A DNA stretch of 64,000 nt from assembly GCA_025738555.1 (NCBI GenBank), contig JAOVFP010000007.1:868001-932000 (forward strand). The letters run 5' to 3'. Origin of the DNA: Cyathus striatus (lineage: Eukaryota; Basidiomycota; Agaricomycetes; Agaricales; Nidulariaceae). A program made the position numbers and the translations under genes. Below the pieces are notes generated by a model that saw only the letters and a list, made by a program, of their open reading frames with translations, was not told where the DNA came from and did not search any database. Below, in pieces: positions 47,200-58,909 of the stretch (its first letter is position 1; every line of letters starts with the position of its first letter).

Positions 47200-48780
47200 C
47201 AAAATATTAGCAACTTACCTCTTTCACTTTGGATTTATGACCATTCCTCTTTGTTATGAATATTCAACTATCCAAATACCATGTTACCTTTTTTGACCTT
47301 AACACATATGTTTTCCCTTGCTTAAAGCCCCTGCCAAGAATACCAAGTCCAGATAGCTCCTGCACTTGGTAGACTCTTCACCTACATACAAGTCTTTTGT
47401 AGAATAGTCTAGATATTAGTTACAGTAGTCTACTTAAACTTGTTATGTAGATACTGAAATATTATCACTCTTCACATAAACTCCAACTTTGTCCAAAGAC
47501 CTTCAGAACCAGAACTCAACTTACACTATGTGCTAAGTCTTGTACTGTAGGTATACCATTACCCTATTCACTTGTTATGCTGTCACTTATGGAATACTTT
47601 GATACCCAAAGCAGCTGTACCTTGCTAACCCAGAATCAGACATTCTCTCATTGATTAGGACAATCCTACACTTTGAGAACCCAACTACAGCTCACTTCAG
47701 TATGCTTCCCTTCTATCCCAGTATACTGACCCTTCATGTATTCATAGGAATACACCAACATTATAGTTCCCATTGAACCATAACACTCTTATTTGTGTTC
47801 TTTTGCTTGGGCTTCCATTGACATTCATTGCATACCAGTTCCACAGCCTTCCAACATCCTCTCCAGTACACCATATGTTCAATGCACACCAACAACAAAC
47901 CACAAACATGATAGTTGGATTTGGGGCAAAGGGAGAGTCTGAGTTGCAGCTGCTGTTTGGAGAGGGCACATTGGTTTCAGATCATATTTGTATGTTCACT
48001 GCTTCTTCAGCTTCATCACTCACTCTCCTGCTATGTCTCATCGACATGAGACCATTGTTCTTTGCCATACAACATATAAAATCATGCCCACCATTCCACT
48101 GAACCCCAAATGACCATAACAACAGCAAAGGCAGCAATGTTTGAACATTGAAAGCAATGGCATCTACACTCAAACAATGATGGCAAAGGTGATGGTGGCA
48201 ACACTTGAGCAATGATAGTGAAGGTGATGGCAGCAATGCTCAAACATCAAAAGTGACAACACTCACACTCAAACAACAATGGTGAAGGTGAAGGCAGCAA
48301 TGTTTGAATGACAATAACCCATGGAGTCTCAGACTCTCACTCCCTCATCTCATCTTGCAAGTGACAGGCACTGTCTCACCCTCTCCCTATTCCCCTCCCT
48401 TTCCTCCCCTGCCTTGTCTTGCAAGTGATGAGTAGTGCCATCTTGTCTCTCCTCCTCCATGCCTCCTCCCCTCATCTGGTGGCTGATGAGTAAGTGTCAA
48501 TCCACCCAATGCATCTTCCCCTTGTCTTGCAAGTGACAAGTTAGCTGTTTCATCCCTTCCTCCCCTCCTTGCCCATGTCTCCTCCCCTTCCCAGAAATTG
48601 ATGTGCATAATGTCACAGGTAGGAACATCAAGCTGACAAGTGCCTCTGCCTGCACTACCTCCCTTTCCTCTTCTTGCAAGGAATGAACATCACACTATTG
48701 CCATTGCCCTCCCCTTGATTTTCAAGTGATGAGTGGCATTGGGCCTCCCACTCATACAAATGGCTCTATTTATCATTCAA
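47200..48780. other. CpG-depleted stretch without a supportable gene
   Basis: Almost no CG dinucleotides. A minus-strand frame at 47742-47969 (..GEDVGRLWNWYAMNVNGSPSK..) looks protein-like but is isolated. From 48150 on, CTTGTCTTGCAAGTGA-type words recur and resemble, inverted, the low-complexity block at 39300-40500. Confidence 0.4.
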
Positions 48781-49500
48781 CAATGATGTGGATGACAAAT
48801 ATCTGGATTTGGGAGCAATAGCTGGTTGTACATGTGTCCACTCTTCATTCACTCCCCCCTCCCCTCTCCTCCCCAACCTTCATGCATGCTGACAATGCAT
48901 GATAGATGCTGCCTCCACTTACCCTCCAGATCATCTGTGATGTCAATGTTGCCCACAAGTCCCTGTTCCCCCCCCTTCCCAGCCAATGCCTCCCACTCAT
49001 GCAAACATCCCATTCAACATTCAATGACTACAAATAGCTGGATTTGGGAGTGAGGACTTGTCATATGTGTATCCACTCTTTATTCACCCCCACCCCCTCC
49101 CCAATCTCCCTGTGTGCTGACAATGAATGATAGATATTACCTCCACTTCTCCTTCAGATCATCTGTGATGCCAACATTGCCCACAAGTCCCTACTTCCCC
49201 AGCCCAGTCATGCCTGCCACTCATGCAAATGGCTCCATTCATCAATCAATGATGATAAATAGCTGTATTTGGAAGGGAGGACTCAATGTACATGTATCCA
49301 CTCTCCATTCACCCCCCTCTCTCCCCCAGCCTTTGTGTGTGCTGATGATGCATGGTAGATACCCCCTCCACTTTCCCTCCTCCAGATCATCTGTGATGCT
49401 GATGTTGCCCATGAATCCCTGTCCCCTTTTCCCCCCCCAGCCCACCCAACACCTCCCATTCATGCAAATGGCCCCATTCATTCCCCTGATCCACTGGTTT
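48780..49500 (+). repeat. Tandem repeat of about 230-240 bp, three and a half copies
   Basis: ATAGCTGGATTTGGGAG..GTATCCACTCTTTATTCACCC (49035) recurs at about 48800 and 49258. Each is followed by a C/T-rich part, then CAGATCATCTGTGATG (48925, 49157, 49383) and CTCATGCAAATGGC..CATTCA. The spacing varies between about 226 and 241 bp. No coding meaning was found. Confidence 0.75.
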
Positions 49501-51660
49501 CAAGTCTCCCCTCTCCTCACCCATGCTACAGACATTTCAATTGAGCACTCATCTTCATAATCACACCAGCAGCCCCTCCCCCCCCATCCACTCCAGCAAC
49601 CCAAGAGTGCTTGCAATGAGACTCAAACATCTACAAGGCAACTCCAGGAATACATGCAGAGCAGAGAACTAGCTGCACAAAATGCATCTGGTAAACCACC
49701 CATTGCAAGAAGGGTCACATTGAAGGCATGGAATGCCAATCATGCATAACAGTCAAACCTCTGCAGGATAATCCCACAGATATGCAACCAGAGAACAGGG
49801 TGTGCAAAATGCCTCCACAAGCAAACAACACAGCTTAGAACCAACACTCTGTCCTTGTCCAATGATGAATAACAACACACTCCATGTCCCTGTGCACCTC
49901 CAGCAATCTGCCCCAGTCCCTGCTTGCAGCATACATTGTAAACAGCTGTACTCCACTGGCCCACACTTGCACTGTTGTCCTGTCCCCTGCTCAAGCAGGA
50001 TTTAACATAACAGTCATCACCAACCATCTATCCTGCTGGGCAGACAACCATAAGATGCCAAGCATGTGCCCACACATTACTTCCTCATCTGTCCTAGTGC
50101 AAGTAACCAGCACTGCCAGCTGTCATGAATACCATCTTGAGACTCCAAAAACAGCCTGAGCCATCATAGTTACAGCTGCACACAAACCCCAAGCACAAAC
50201 CATGGTTGCAGCTGCCCACTGGTACCACTCAAGCAAAACACATAAAATGAGTAAAAACACCATTCCCTCCACACTGGGAACTATCACCAGTACCTTGCAG
50301 GGGCTGGCTCTCACCTCCTGCAAAACTCAAAGTGGGGGAGGGACCACCATGTCCCACCTTCACCACCACTGTATCATTCATTGACCTCAACACATTGCCT
50401 GCACCAGCTCAACTTCATGCAAGTCCTGAATTTGCCTTCATCTTTTTGGTCTACCTCAACAACACCTCTCATATCTCTCATCCTCACAAATGGACCCATT
50501 CTCCCCCCTCCTCAGTGCTCCTTCATACTGATTATATGTGATATCACCTCCCACCCCTCCCCCCACCAATGATCTGATGTCACTCACAAGTCCTATTGTG
50601 TTTTCAACTCCTTAATCCAGCCAATGGCTCCTCCCCCCTCATTCATGAAAACAGTCCTGATCTCTTGTATCCACTGGCTACCCATGTCAGTTTCTCCCAC
50701 CTGTGCTACCAACATTATTACTGAGCCTCTGTCTCCTTAATCATGCTAGTGGCTATGCTCCCACCTCATCTGTGCTGGTGGTTTTTATGGGTTTACAGGA
50801 AAAGGGAATGTTTTCCTTTTATATTCTCCATGTTCATGGGCCCATTCATTCCTTTCCCTTCTTTCTTCCTCACTTCCAGCATCATGCTCACTCACTGGGC
50901 TTACCTGTTCAACTCCAAGGTCAACATCTCCTATCCATTCACTAATTGGACATTTTCTACCTTGACATTAATAGTGCAATGTTTGTATATGAATGAACAT
51001 CTATCTATGGTACATTTTATATGTAAATGGATTGAGTGGGGAACATGGTGGGAATAGAGTGGGTAGCAAGCAGCTGTGAGCAGCCCTGTGAGTGGGTAAT
51101 CAATATTTGTAATTGTCATATTTACAATCTGCACATGAATCAGGGCAAGCAACATATTTTTGTCTACATTCTAAATCAGAGTGAGGATATGATAAAAGAT
51201 CCAATTCAAGATCTGTTTCAAGGGCAAATTCAGAATATGTGATAAGATAGGGACATGAGACACACTTAGGATCAGTATTTGGATAGGATCTAGGGACAAA
51301 TGTGTGCCCTGATTCAGGGTTTGTTCATACATCAGTATGGTAACCAATTTTTGTACAAAATTCTACACATGTCTTATTGTTATATTCTCAATAATTTTCA
51401 TGGATTTGATACATGCCCAATTCATAATTATTTTCTAAATATGAACATGAATCAGTCAAATGACATATTTTTGTACATATTCTAATTGTTAACTACATTG
51501 GGTTGTACCATATCTACCCTGATCTGATTTGGTCCTGTCTGAGGTGAGTGTGGTTATACACATGCTATAAGGCAAGTGCAAGCATAAGTATAGTGGGGAG
51601 AATGAATGAATGGGAAGAAGATGTACTTGTTATTCAAAAAGCAGCAAGAATGCTTCAGCC
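49500..51660. other. CpG-depleted stretch without a supportable gene
   Basis: Only short frames. A duplicated phrase, ACATGAATCAG..GACATATTTTTGT, occurs near 51133 and 51445 (about 310 bp apart). The Thr/Ser/His-rich plus-strand frames between 49860 and 50540 are composition effects. Confidence 0.4.
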
Positions 51661-52069
51661 CACTGTCACGGGTGAAAGTTGATTTCACATAATGATATGA
51701 ATACAGCTAAATCACTCAAAGATAGAAAAGCAAACACTTAGAAAACTTAATAATACCTTAACAAACAACACTTAATAAGCACTTCTATTTCACTATTAAT
51801 CAGAAAAACCATACACAAGTAACTAATCAATACACTAACAAATAAAGCTACATAAACACTAATAGTCCATCACCAATCAGAACAATTATACACAAACAAG
51901 TAACTACAATACCAGCTCATTATTAATCAAGATAAACATACACAAATACTTAGTCATACTGGACCAGCACTAATCAGAATAAATATCATCATACAACAAC
52001 TACACCAAGACTAATATGTACAAACAATTATACTCTGTACAAAATAAGAAAGCCTTCAGATACAAACAA

Positions 52070-52275
52070 AAGAAGCACCATTGTTCTCAAGAGCTATTAA
52101 TAGCACAACCATTGTGCTAAATATACCCATTGTTCTTTCAAGTACTATTAATAGCATTTCCATTGTGCTAAATATACCCATTGTCTAAGATGCTGACTCA
52201 TGCATCCTAAATTGGAGAACAATGGAGAAAAGGATGACTCATACTTTCCCCAGTTGGAGAACAATGGGAAAGTAG
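52070..52275. repeat. Clustered inverted and direct repeats around CCATTGTTCTC
   Basis: ACCATTGTTCTC (52078) is inverted as GAGAACAATGG (52216, 52256). ATTAATAGCA..CCATTGTGCTAAATATACCCATTGT occurs twice (about 52095 and 52148). The arms could fold into a hairpin of about 140 nt. Confidence 0.6.
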
Positions 52276-52504
52276 GTGTGGGATATGATTAGTCAGCAGG
52301 AGGGTAAAAGGCATATAAGGAAGAGGAATTGGCCTGTAGAATTAATAACTTATACCTAGTTTACATTTGTTTGTATCCCTTTGCAGTTGTAGCACACAAC
52401 CCTTACCTACTAAATATAACCTATATACTTCCCCTCTACCCAGTACATGTATTGTCAGAGTCACATATAAAGCGTCAACAGTAAAGTGTGAAACTAATTT
52501 GTAT

Positions 52505-52735
52505 TATTTGTGTCTACTCAGATAGTAAGGCACCATATCTTCATAAAGTAACAGCAGCAGCAGCATCATATTTGTGTCCACTCAGATAGTGAGGCACCAT
52601 ATCTTTGTAAAGTAACAGCAGCAGCAGCAGCATCGTATTTGTGTCCACTCAGATAGTGAGACACCGTAACTTCATATAGCAACTGTTGTCATACTGTATT
52701 TGTGTCTACTCAGATAGTGAGGCACCATAACCTTG
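52505..52735 (+). repeat. Four tandem copies of an about 62-bp unit with CAG runs
   Basis: ATTTGTGTCCACTCAGATAG followed by TGAGGCACCATA occurs at about 52507, 52568, 52635 and 52698. The first two copies end in a CAGCAG microsatellite. This looks like a tandem enhancer-like array within the LTR-like region. Confidence 0.8.
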
Positions 52736-53599
52736 TAAATTATATATATGCGCCCCAGTTGTGAAGTAAGAAGCAGAAACTGTCAGGGACCTCAGCTCCG
52801 CTTCAACCTTCAACATAATAGTGACCTATAACTTCAGCCTACCCTTCACCTGCAAGCCCTTGCCACAATCCTAGTTGTTGTGCTTGCTATTTGCCTACTC
52901 TTCTAAACTTACCTACCCACCTCTACACTTAAATATACACCTGTGTTCATCACCAAACCTCTTGAGTTAAGGAGAATATCTACAAATAATATCCCCCAAC
53001 ACTCCGGTGCAAAGCACGAATAAAGTCACTTCCTGCTGACCACCTTAGATATTTATTATCTTAAACTGACACTGCACAGTCTAATTCATCTTTCAGCCAC
53101 TCTCCCCAGCATCACTGGCCAGGGAATCAGGGATGATAAACAGAAATCTATCTCTTGCAGGGGTGAGATAAGCCCAGTTGTATAGATGCAACACTGTCAT
53201 CCACTCCACTGTCCACTTAATGCCATGATGAACAATGTGCAGAGAGAACAAAATAACATGTTTGTGTGCCAGCCACTAAACAACATTACATTGTTCTCCC
53301 TCTTGAATCCCCAGCCACCCTCTCCATTCTGGTACAACTCAAACTACAAAACTGAATATATGCCAATATGATTAAATTCACACCACCAAAACCTTTATCA
53401 ATAGCCTTCACAGGTCCCATCTGATGGTATGCAGAGGGGATGATGCTAGAGATGACTCTTGGCTCTGGGGATGCTCAATATAAAGCCATAGAACTTGTAA
53501 GCCAGAGCCTGGAGGCAACTTCTTCTTATAGATCATATACATATCATAAAAAGAGCCTGCTGGTCCATGTGCACTGCATATCATTCTTTGCTATCTTCA

Positions 53600-54240
53600 T
53601 ATTCAGGGTTGTGCAGATGTTTGTGCATAAGGTATCAAGAGGAAGGGCAGGCTTAGCAGAGGATGGTAAAGAACTTCCACATGATTAGACACATGATTGA
53701 GATGCTCCTCCTGAACAATGACATGCTTACATGTGGAGAGAAAAGAATAAACTGCACCATCACTAGTCAGGATAACTGAGAACAATTATTGTGTTTGTTC
53801 TCAAAAACAGCTGTCATAATCAACCAGGGCCTCCAGTGTACTGCCATATATGTCCACACACCACACACACACTCCACATGGCTCAACCTCTCCTTGTGAA
53901 GCTAACCTCACTGCAAGATTAGCCCAATCAAGCTTAATGAGCTCTATAGAATTCGATTTCTCATTCATGCTTTTGAGTAGGCACTGTGGAAGGGGAAAAC
54001 CCACAGAGATCTCTGAACTAGACTCAATATGTGAATATTATGAGCCTGGCATTCCATGTCATTTGACAGGTATTTGACTGTCTCCCAAGGACAATCTACC
54101 CTCTTCCTGGCTTCATTCCTCAGCCAGAGTCTAGCAATAATAAACAATGAGAGTAATTGAGGATAATATGGGAATCCATTTTGAATGGAGCAGACACTAT
54201 CATGCAGCTTCTTCATAAGCCTAGGAGATGTAGACAACTG
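53600..54240 (-). pseudogene. Minus-strand relic of an unrecognised protein
   Basis: Frames 53965-54237 (..LWLRNEARKRVDCPWETVKYLSND..) and 53801-54004 (..IELIKLDWANLAVRLASQGEVEP..GVCVWCVDIYGSTLEALVDYDSCF) look protein-like and follow each other in adjacent frames, so they may be pieces of one decayed gene. The family is not identified. Bases 53060-53600 hold nothing supportable. Confidence 0.35.
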
Positions 54241-54269
54241 AGTATGTCAATGAAGGACCATTGTGAGGG

Positions 54270-55850
54270 TCAGTCATGAGACCACATCACTGATAGATGC
54301 AAAGTTGACATATGCCTCATGAGCCATTCTTGACCTCTGAAGCTCCACCTCCCTCTACTCCAACTTGACCAACAAAACTGACAACTCCTGGACAGCTTGA
54401 CAACAATCTTCACCAATACCATCCTATGCACACCTTCAACTGTCATCTGTTCTCGCAGGTCTCCTTGTAGCATAGGTATTAGAGAGCAGAGTAGGAATGG
54501 AAGCTGGGTCTTGCACAATGTAAAGCATAGGTGTTGAAAGGAGCATATGGAACAGTGAAGATACAAGTATTGGAGATGTGTATGATGAAAGCAAAGATCC
54601 AGTTATTGTACTCATAGTAATGAGAGTAGCAGGGTGGTTATAGCTGTCAATGAGGATGAGTAGGCTACAAAGCAGGATGACAAACATTGAAGGGCTTCAT
54701 TTGAATAGGCATGACACTGATGCATTGACACTGATATCACAAGGTATGGACAGAAGGAACACAAAAAACCACATGTCTGCCATACCCAATAGAGCCCAAG
54801 AACACCATACATTGTCTTCTTCAACTCCTGACCCTCAATCTCTCATTCAGTCCAACTTAAACTAGAGAACCAACACAACCACCACACACAGGACAACATC
54901 CTTCATCATAATGAGCCTATATGCACTTGTGAGACCCTTGTTTCTTTCACCCTCCTTTGCAGGTCATGTAGGTGTAGGGAGAGTGTGTGTGCTGGAGAAG
55001 GGGCTGAGGATGCTTAAAATGAGGGAGTGAATATTTTGAGGAACATTCAGAATGGAGGTGGTAACAGCACTGGGATAGTATGTGCTGAAGAGCTAGGGCC
55101 TTCAAGCCAAGCAATTATAGTCTTCAGAATGATCAGTTTGGAAAGGGGTCATTGTACAGTGGAGGGATTACTGTAAGACAGGTCCAGTTAAAAGAGAGAA
55201 GTAGCAGAGTAGAAGGGAGGCTAATGCACCAGGACACAGAGAACCATTTCAACCCATCAGGTCATCCAGTTTGACTGTCATTGATTTGACTGCATATACA
55301 AGTTTAATGTTATCCTGTGAGAAGAGAATGAGTTAGTGCACGAGGAGATGATGAGTCAACCAACAGTAAAAGTGGAAGGGGTGCAATGGTCATATGCATG
55401 TTTCAATAGCAGAGAAGGGAGGCTAAGAGCAGAGGGGGAGACAGTGCTTACCTTAGTGTCACCCAATGTCTACTGCTCCTTCCCTTTCTGCTCTTATAAA
55501 TCTCCCTTGACTACAGCTGCCTGTGTTCAACATGCAAAAGAGAATGTTCATAACCATGAACATAAAGCAGTCTGGTGCCCAGTGTGTGGGATGTCAAATT
55601 GATGTACATTGCAAGTGCATGGTCTTGTCAGGCATGGCTCAGTGGTTTGTGCAAGTGACTTGCAGTAGTACTCAAATCTTTATATTGGTAAAACAGGAGT
55701 GGAATGGTGAAACAGCTGGTGGTAACACACTGGAGGTTGTCGGTCATTGTGGTTGGTGTCATGAGAGGTTGAATTAAACAACTTCAAATGGATTTACATG
55801 CATCATGTGATGCCTATTTTATCTTATCAGCTTCCAGGAGGTTGGGTCTA
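54270..55850 (+). repeat. Repeat A, copy 3 (CpG-depleted)
   Basis: Collinear with copies 1 and 2, but CG positions are replaced by TG or CA. For example, ACGTACGCCCCGTGAACC of copy 1 reads ACATATGCCTCATGAGCC here (about 54309). Other anchors are TAGAGCCCAAGAACACC (54790), GCACCAGGACACAGAGAACC (55225), GTTAGTGCACGAGGAGATGATG (55331) and ATCTTATCAGCTTCCAG (55820). Confidence 0.75.
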
Positions 55851-55910
55851 GACCAGAAGCTGGTTGGTTATGTGCAAGCACTTGATATGAATGATTGAAT
55901 CATGTCAATA

Positions 55911-56599
55911 CTATTGTCAATCAATGTTTAGTATTTATCAGGGGTTAGTGTTGTCACAGTTGTGACACTGTCCCATATTTGAACTCTGTTGATACTTTTG
56001 ATCGCACTACTAACCAAATACCATCACATGCTTGGAGCAACTTGGGAGCAACTAAGTATTGTGACTAGTATAGAGAGATGCCATCTGGGACAATACTTAG
56101 TTTGAATGTTTGAGCATTAACAATTATATGCCACTATATACCTATAAGTAATACAAGTACTAGCAATATGTACATTTAAATTAGAATGATTATACTATCT
56201 CTCATAATCCACATCATGATATGTATGACTTTTGCTTCATGAACCGCCATTAACCATATCTCTAGAGGCTTGAGAGCCTGCCCAAGCATTCAGTGTGGTA
56301 TGTGATGTGTTCCTCACTGTCACTATCATTGATTTTAGATGAGGTAACATGATGTTTGGCACCATCAAAAAATGATTATGTTATTAAAATTCTGCTCAGC
56401 CATAACACTGCTAGCATGACAACCTTCCAAAAGCATAAACATCATACATGAGCTCTTACTGACATATAAATGTGATATTCATGTTTATTGAAGTAAGTGA
56501 TAGTTGTATGTCAAATTTTGAGAGGAAAAAATGTCAGGAAGGCAGTCAAAAATGCCCAACACTAACCCCTGATAAACACTAAACATTGATTGACAATAG
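55911..56599. mobile_element. TA-flanked MITE 2 (689 bp)
   Basis: Inverted terminal repeats of about 44 bp start CTATTGTCAATCAATGTTTA and run through ATCAGGGGTTAGTGTTG. The two arms differ at about one position (TAGTATT/TAGTGTT). TA at 55909-55910 and 56600-56601 is the duplicated target. It has no coding content. Its termini differ from MITE 1, so it is a separate family. Confidence 0.8.
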
Positions 56600-58129
56600 T
56601 ATACCAACCAGTCCAACTTGTCAAATTTTAGCATACTAAACCTTATGTCCTTATCCACTTCCTTTTTTGGATTTTCAGAATGGCTCTGTCTCAACATCAC
56701 ATCCTGACACTCTTCTCTCACTCTGTCCCCTCCTCTGTCCCTCATCTCTCCATTCTTCCAGTCTCTCTCACCTATGGATCAAAATACTGCACCCTCATCT
56801 TAGCATATCCCATTCCGCAAATGACCTTACTTGGCCCTCTACAAGCAGCAAATTGTGCTCAATGACATAACTCAGCCATTCAACATTGAGCCATGCAGCA
56901 GACCACCAGAACAGTGGCAGACAACACAGCTCTTTCATATTGGCTCATCAAGTAACAGTGCCAGCCCAGCTCATGCTAACAAAGGACATGGAAGGAAGGG
57001 AGGATGCACAGGAGGTGGGAAAGTTGGAAGAGCTGCAGGCAGAAGGAGGGTGGTTGGTAGTATGTCTCTGAATGATGAGAACTGGTTTGTTGCCTCCATA
57101 ATTACTTACTTTGTACTGGACAATATGCTTAGTGTTCCAGTTGAACCAATGCTATCTGATTCACCAAAAAGATGAGCACCAAGGCAAAGTACAACAGAGA
57201 AGGTGCAATCTGTATTGTCAATGTTGAAGCAAGAGTCTATCAGCCCCTTTGACTTGGTCCAATATGTTCTGGATGAATCTAATACTGACTGTAGCATGTA
57301 CAGGTCACACTTATTCCATGAAAGTGATAAAAGACTATCCAACATTTTGAATGCAGTTGCTCACTCCAAGGATGGTTGCCAAAAACTTCAAACATGGTTA
57401 CATTGCAGTCCCAGAATTGATATGGTTGCTGATATCATTTCAAATGAAATGGATGGACTTCATGATCTCACTTGCATGAAAGGGCTGGCTGATATAGATC
57501 TGGAGTACATTGATAGTAGGGACACTACAGATTTGGAAGCTGAGGTCCCATTCACTCTTCAACTTCTCCATTCCACTGCAGAGAGCAAACATCAATATAA
57601 AGTGAACACTTCCAAATCCCCAGAGCATGTAAGCATATTTGTACTGTTCAAATGTTATATCCTTGCTTATGATTGCATAGCTTTGCAAAGTTGTAATCAG
57701 GCAGCTTCTCTATCAACAGTCAAACAAATATTTTAGCTTTGCTGCAGAATTTGGTATTTTTCTTTGGGCCACAGGTGCTTCTCAGCAAACTATTGAGGCA
57801 GTTCACTGCTGCAGACTCTGTCCATGTTATCAGTCTGTGCTAGACAGCATTGAAATGCTTGGTAACTGGGGTATTGAACATGTGATATCAATTTCCAGTG
57901 GCCTTCATGCATTTTGCTATGATAATGTCAATATCAGTACATCAATTTTTGTTGAACAAAGGGGATCTTTCACGCTGAATAAAGTGACATCTGGAACCTT
58001 AGGAATCATTTATAGGCTTAGCAATGTGTCTGAAGAAGATATGATACTTGCTCCAATTCTAGCTTGAATGCAAGATGCCAGCATCCATGGTCTTAGGTTT
58101 GAGGTAGACCTTACACCTTTGGAACTCCA

Positions 58130-58137
58130 GTACCAAT
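58130..58137. repeat. Left 8-bp target duplication of the small KDZ-type insertion
   Basis: GTACCAAT, repeated exactly at 58910-58917, with the next two bases also matching. Confidence 0.8.
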
Positions 58138-58909
58138 CAGTAATTTACACTCCCCCAAGAGGTCTGTACAGATCTGTGCAGATCCGTACAGACCCATACA
58201 AACCTGTATAGATACCATACAGAATTTATATAGTAGCTATTATTATTATTAGAGGTGATTATTCTATATGGATTCCATACATATTCTGCATGGATTCTGT
58301 GTGGATTTAAACCCTAGGTGAAAAGTGTCACACTATACAAAATCCATGATACACTCAATATATAGTATCATTCTCAATGCATAGTATTACACTTAATGCA
58401 TAGTGTTATGCTTAATGTATAGTGTTATGTTTAATGTATAGTGTCACACTTAATGCATAGTGTCGTGTTTAATATATAGTGTGACACTCAACACTTAGTG
58501 TCACGCTTAGTCACACTCAACACTTAGTGTGACACTCAACACCTAGTATCACACTCAACACCTAGTATCACACTCAACACCTAGTGTCACGCTTATAGTG
58601 TCACATTTAATGTATAGTGTCACACTCAATACCTAGTATCACACTCAACACCTAGTGTCATGCTTAATGCAGAGTGTCACATGCAAGGAAATAAGTATAA
58701 TAAAATTCTGTACAGAATTTTCAGGTCTGTAATGTGGAATTCTGAGGAATTCTGCGTAATCCATATGGAATTTTCGGAATCTGTGCAGAATCTGTACAGA
58801 CCCAAAAAAACCTCTGCCAAAATGAAAAAAATCTGTACAGATTCCACATGGATTCCATACAGATTCCATGCAGATCTGTACAGAACACATGGCTAAGTGT
58901 AAAGAGCTT
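58138..58909. mobile_element. Small non-autonomous KDZ-type element (772 bp)
   Basis: It begins CAGTAATTTACACTCCCCC, close to the left end of the 10.8-kb KDZ element (CAGTATATTGCACTGCCCC). It ends inverted with TTTACACT..CCATGTG..TCTGTACAGATCTG matching its own left arm, and is flanked by 8-bp GTACCAAT duplications. Subterminal words CTGTACAGAT / ATCTGTACAG recur inverted at the two ends, and the middle holds AGTGTCACACTTAATGCATAGTGT-like repeats (58380-58680). Removing the element plus one duplication (780 bp) restores the DUF6589 frame. Confidence 0.8.
58320..58690 (+). repeat. Short tandem repeats (about 19-21 bp) inside the small KDZ-type element
   Basis: CTTAATGCATAGTGTTATG, CTCAACACCTAGTATCACA and similar variants recur about 18 times. 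They make up the core of the element. Confidence 0.8.

Larger units (their letters stand above)
51665..53060 (+). mobile_element. LTR-like region (ends not proven)
   Basis: It begins near TGTCACGGGTGAAAGTT, has GGCATATAAGGAAGAGG (52310) as a TATA-like site, then tandem repeats and AATAAAG (53021). The layout resembles a fungal solo LTR, but I found neither a second LTR, a primer site nor a target duplication. Confidence 0.3.

Noticed and set aside
51665..53060. Complete LTR retrotransposon
   Set aside because: No gag-pol coding sequence, second LTR or primer-binding site is visible, so at most a solo LTR is kept at low confidence.
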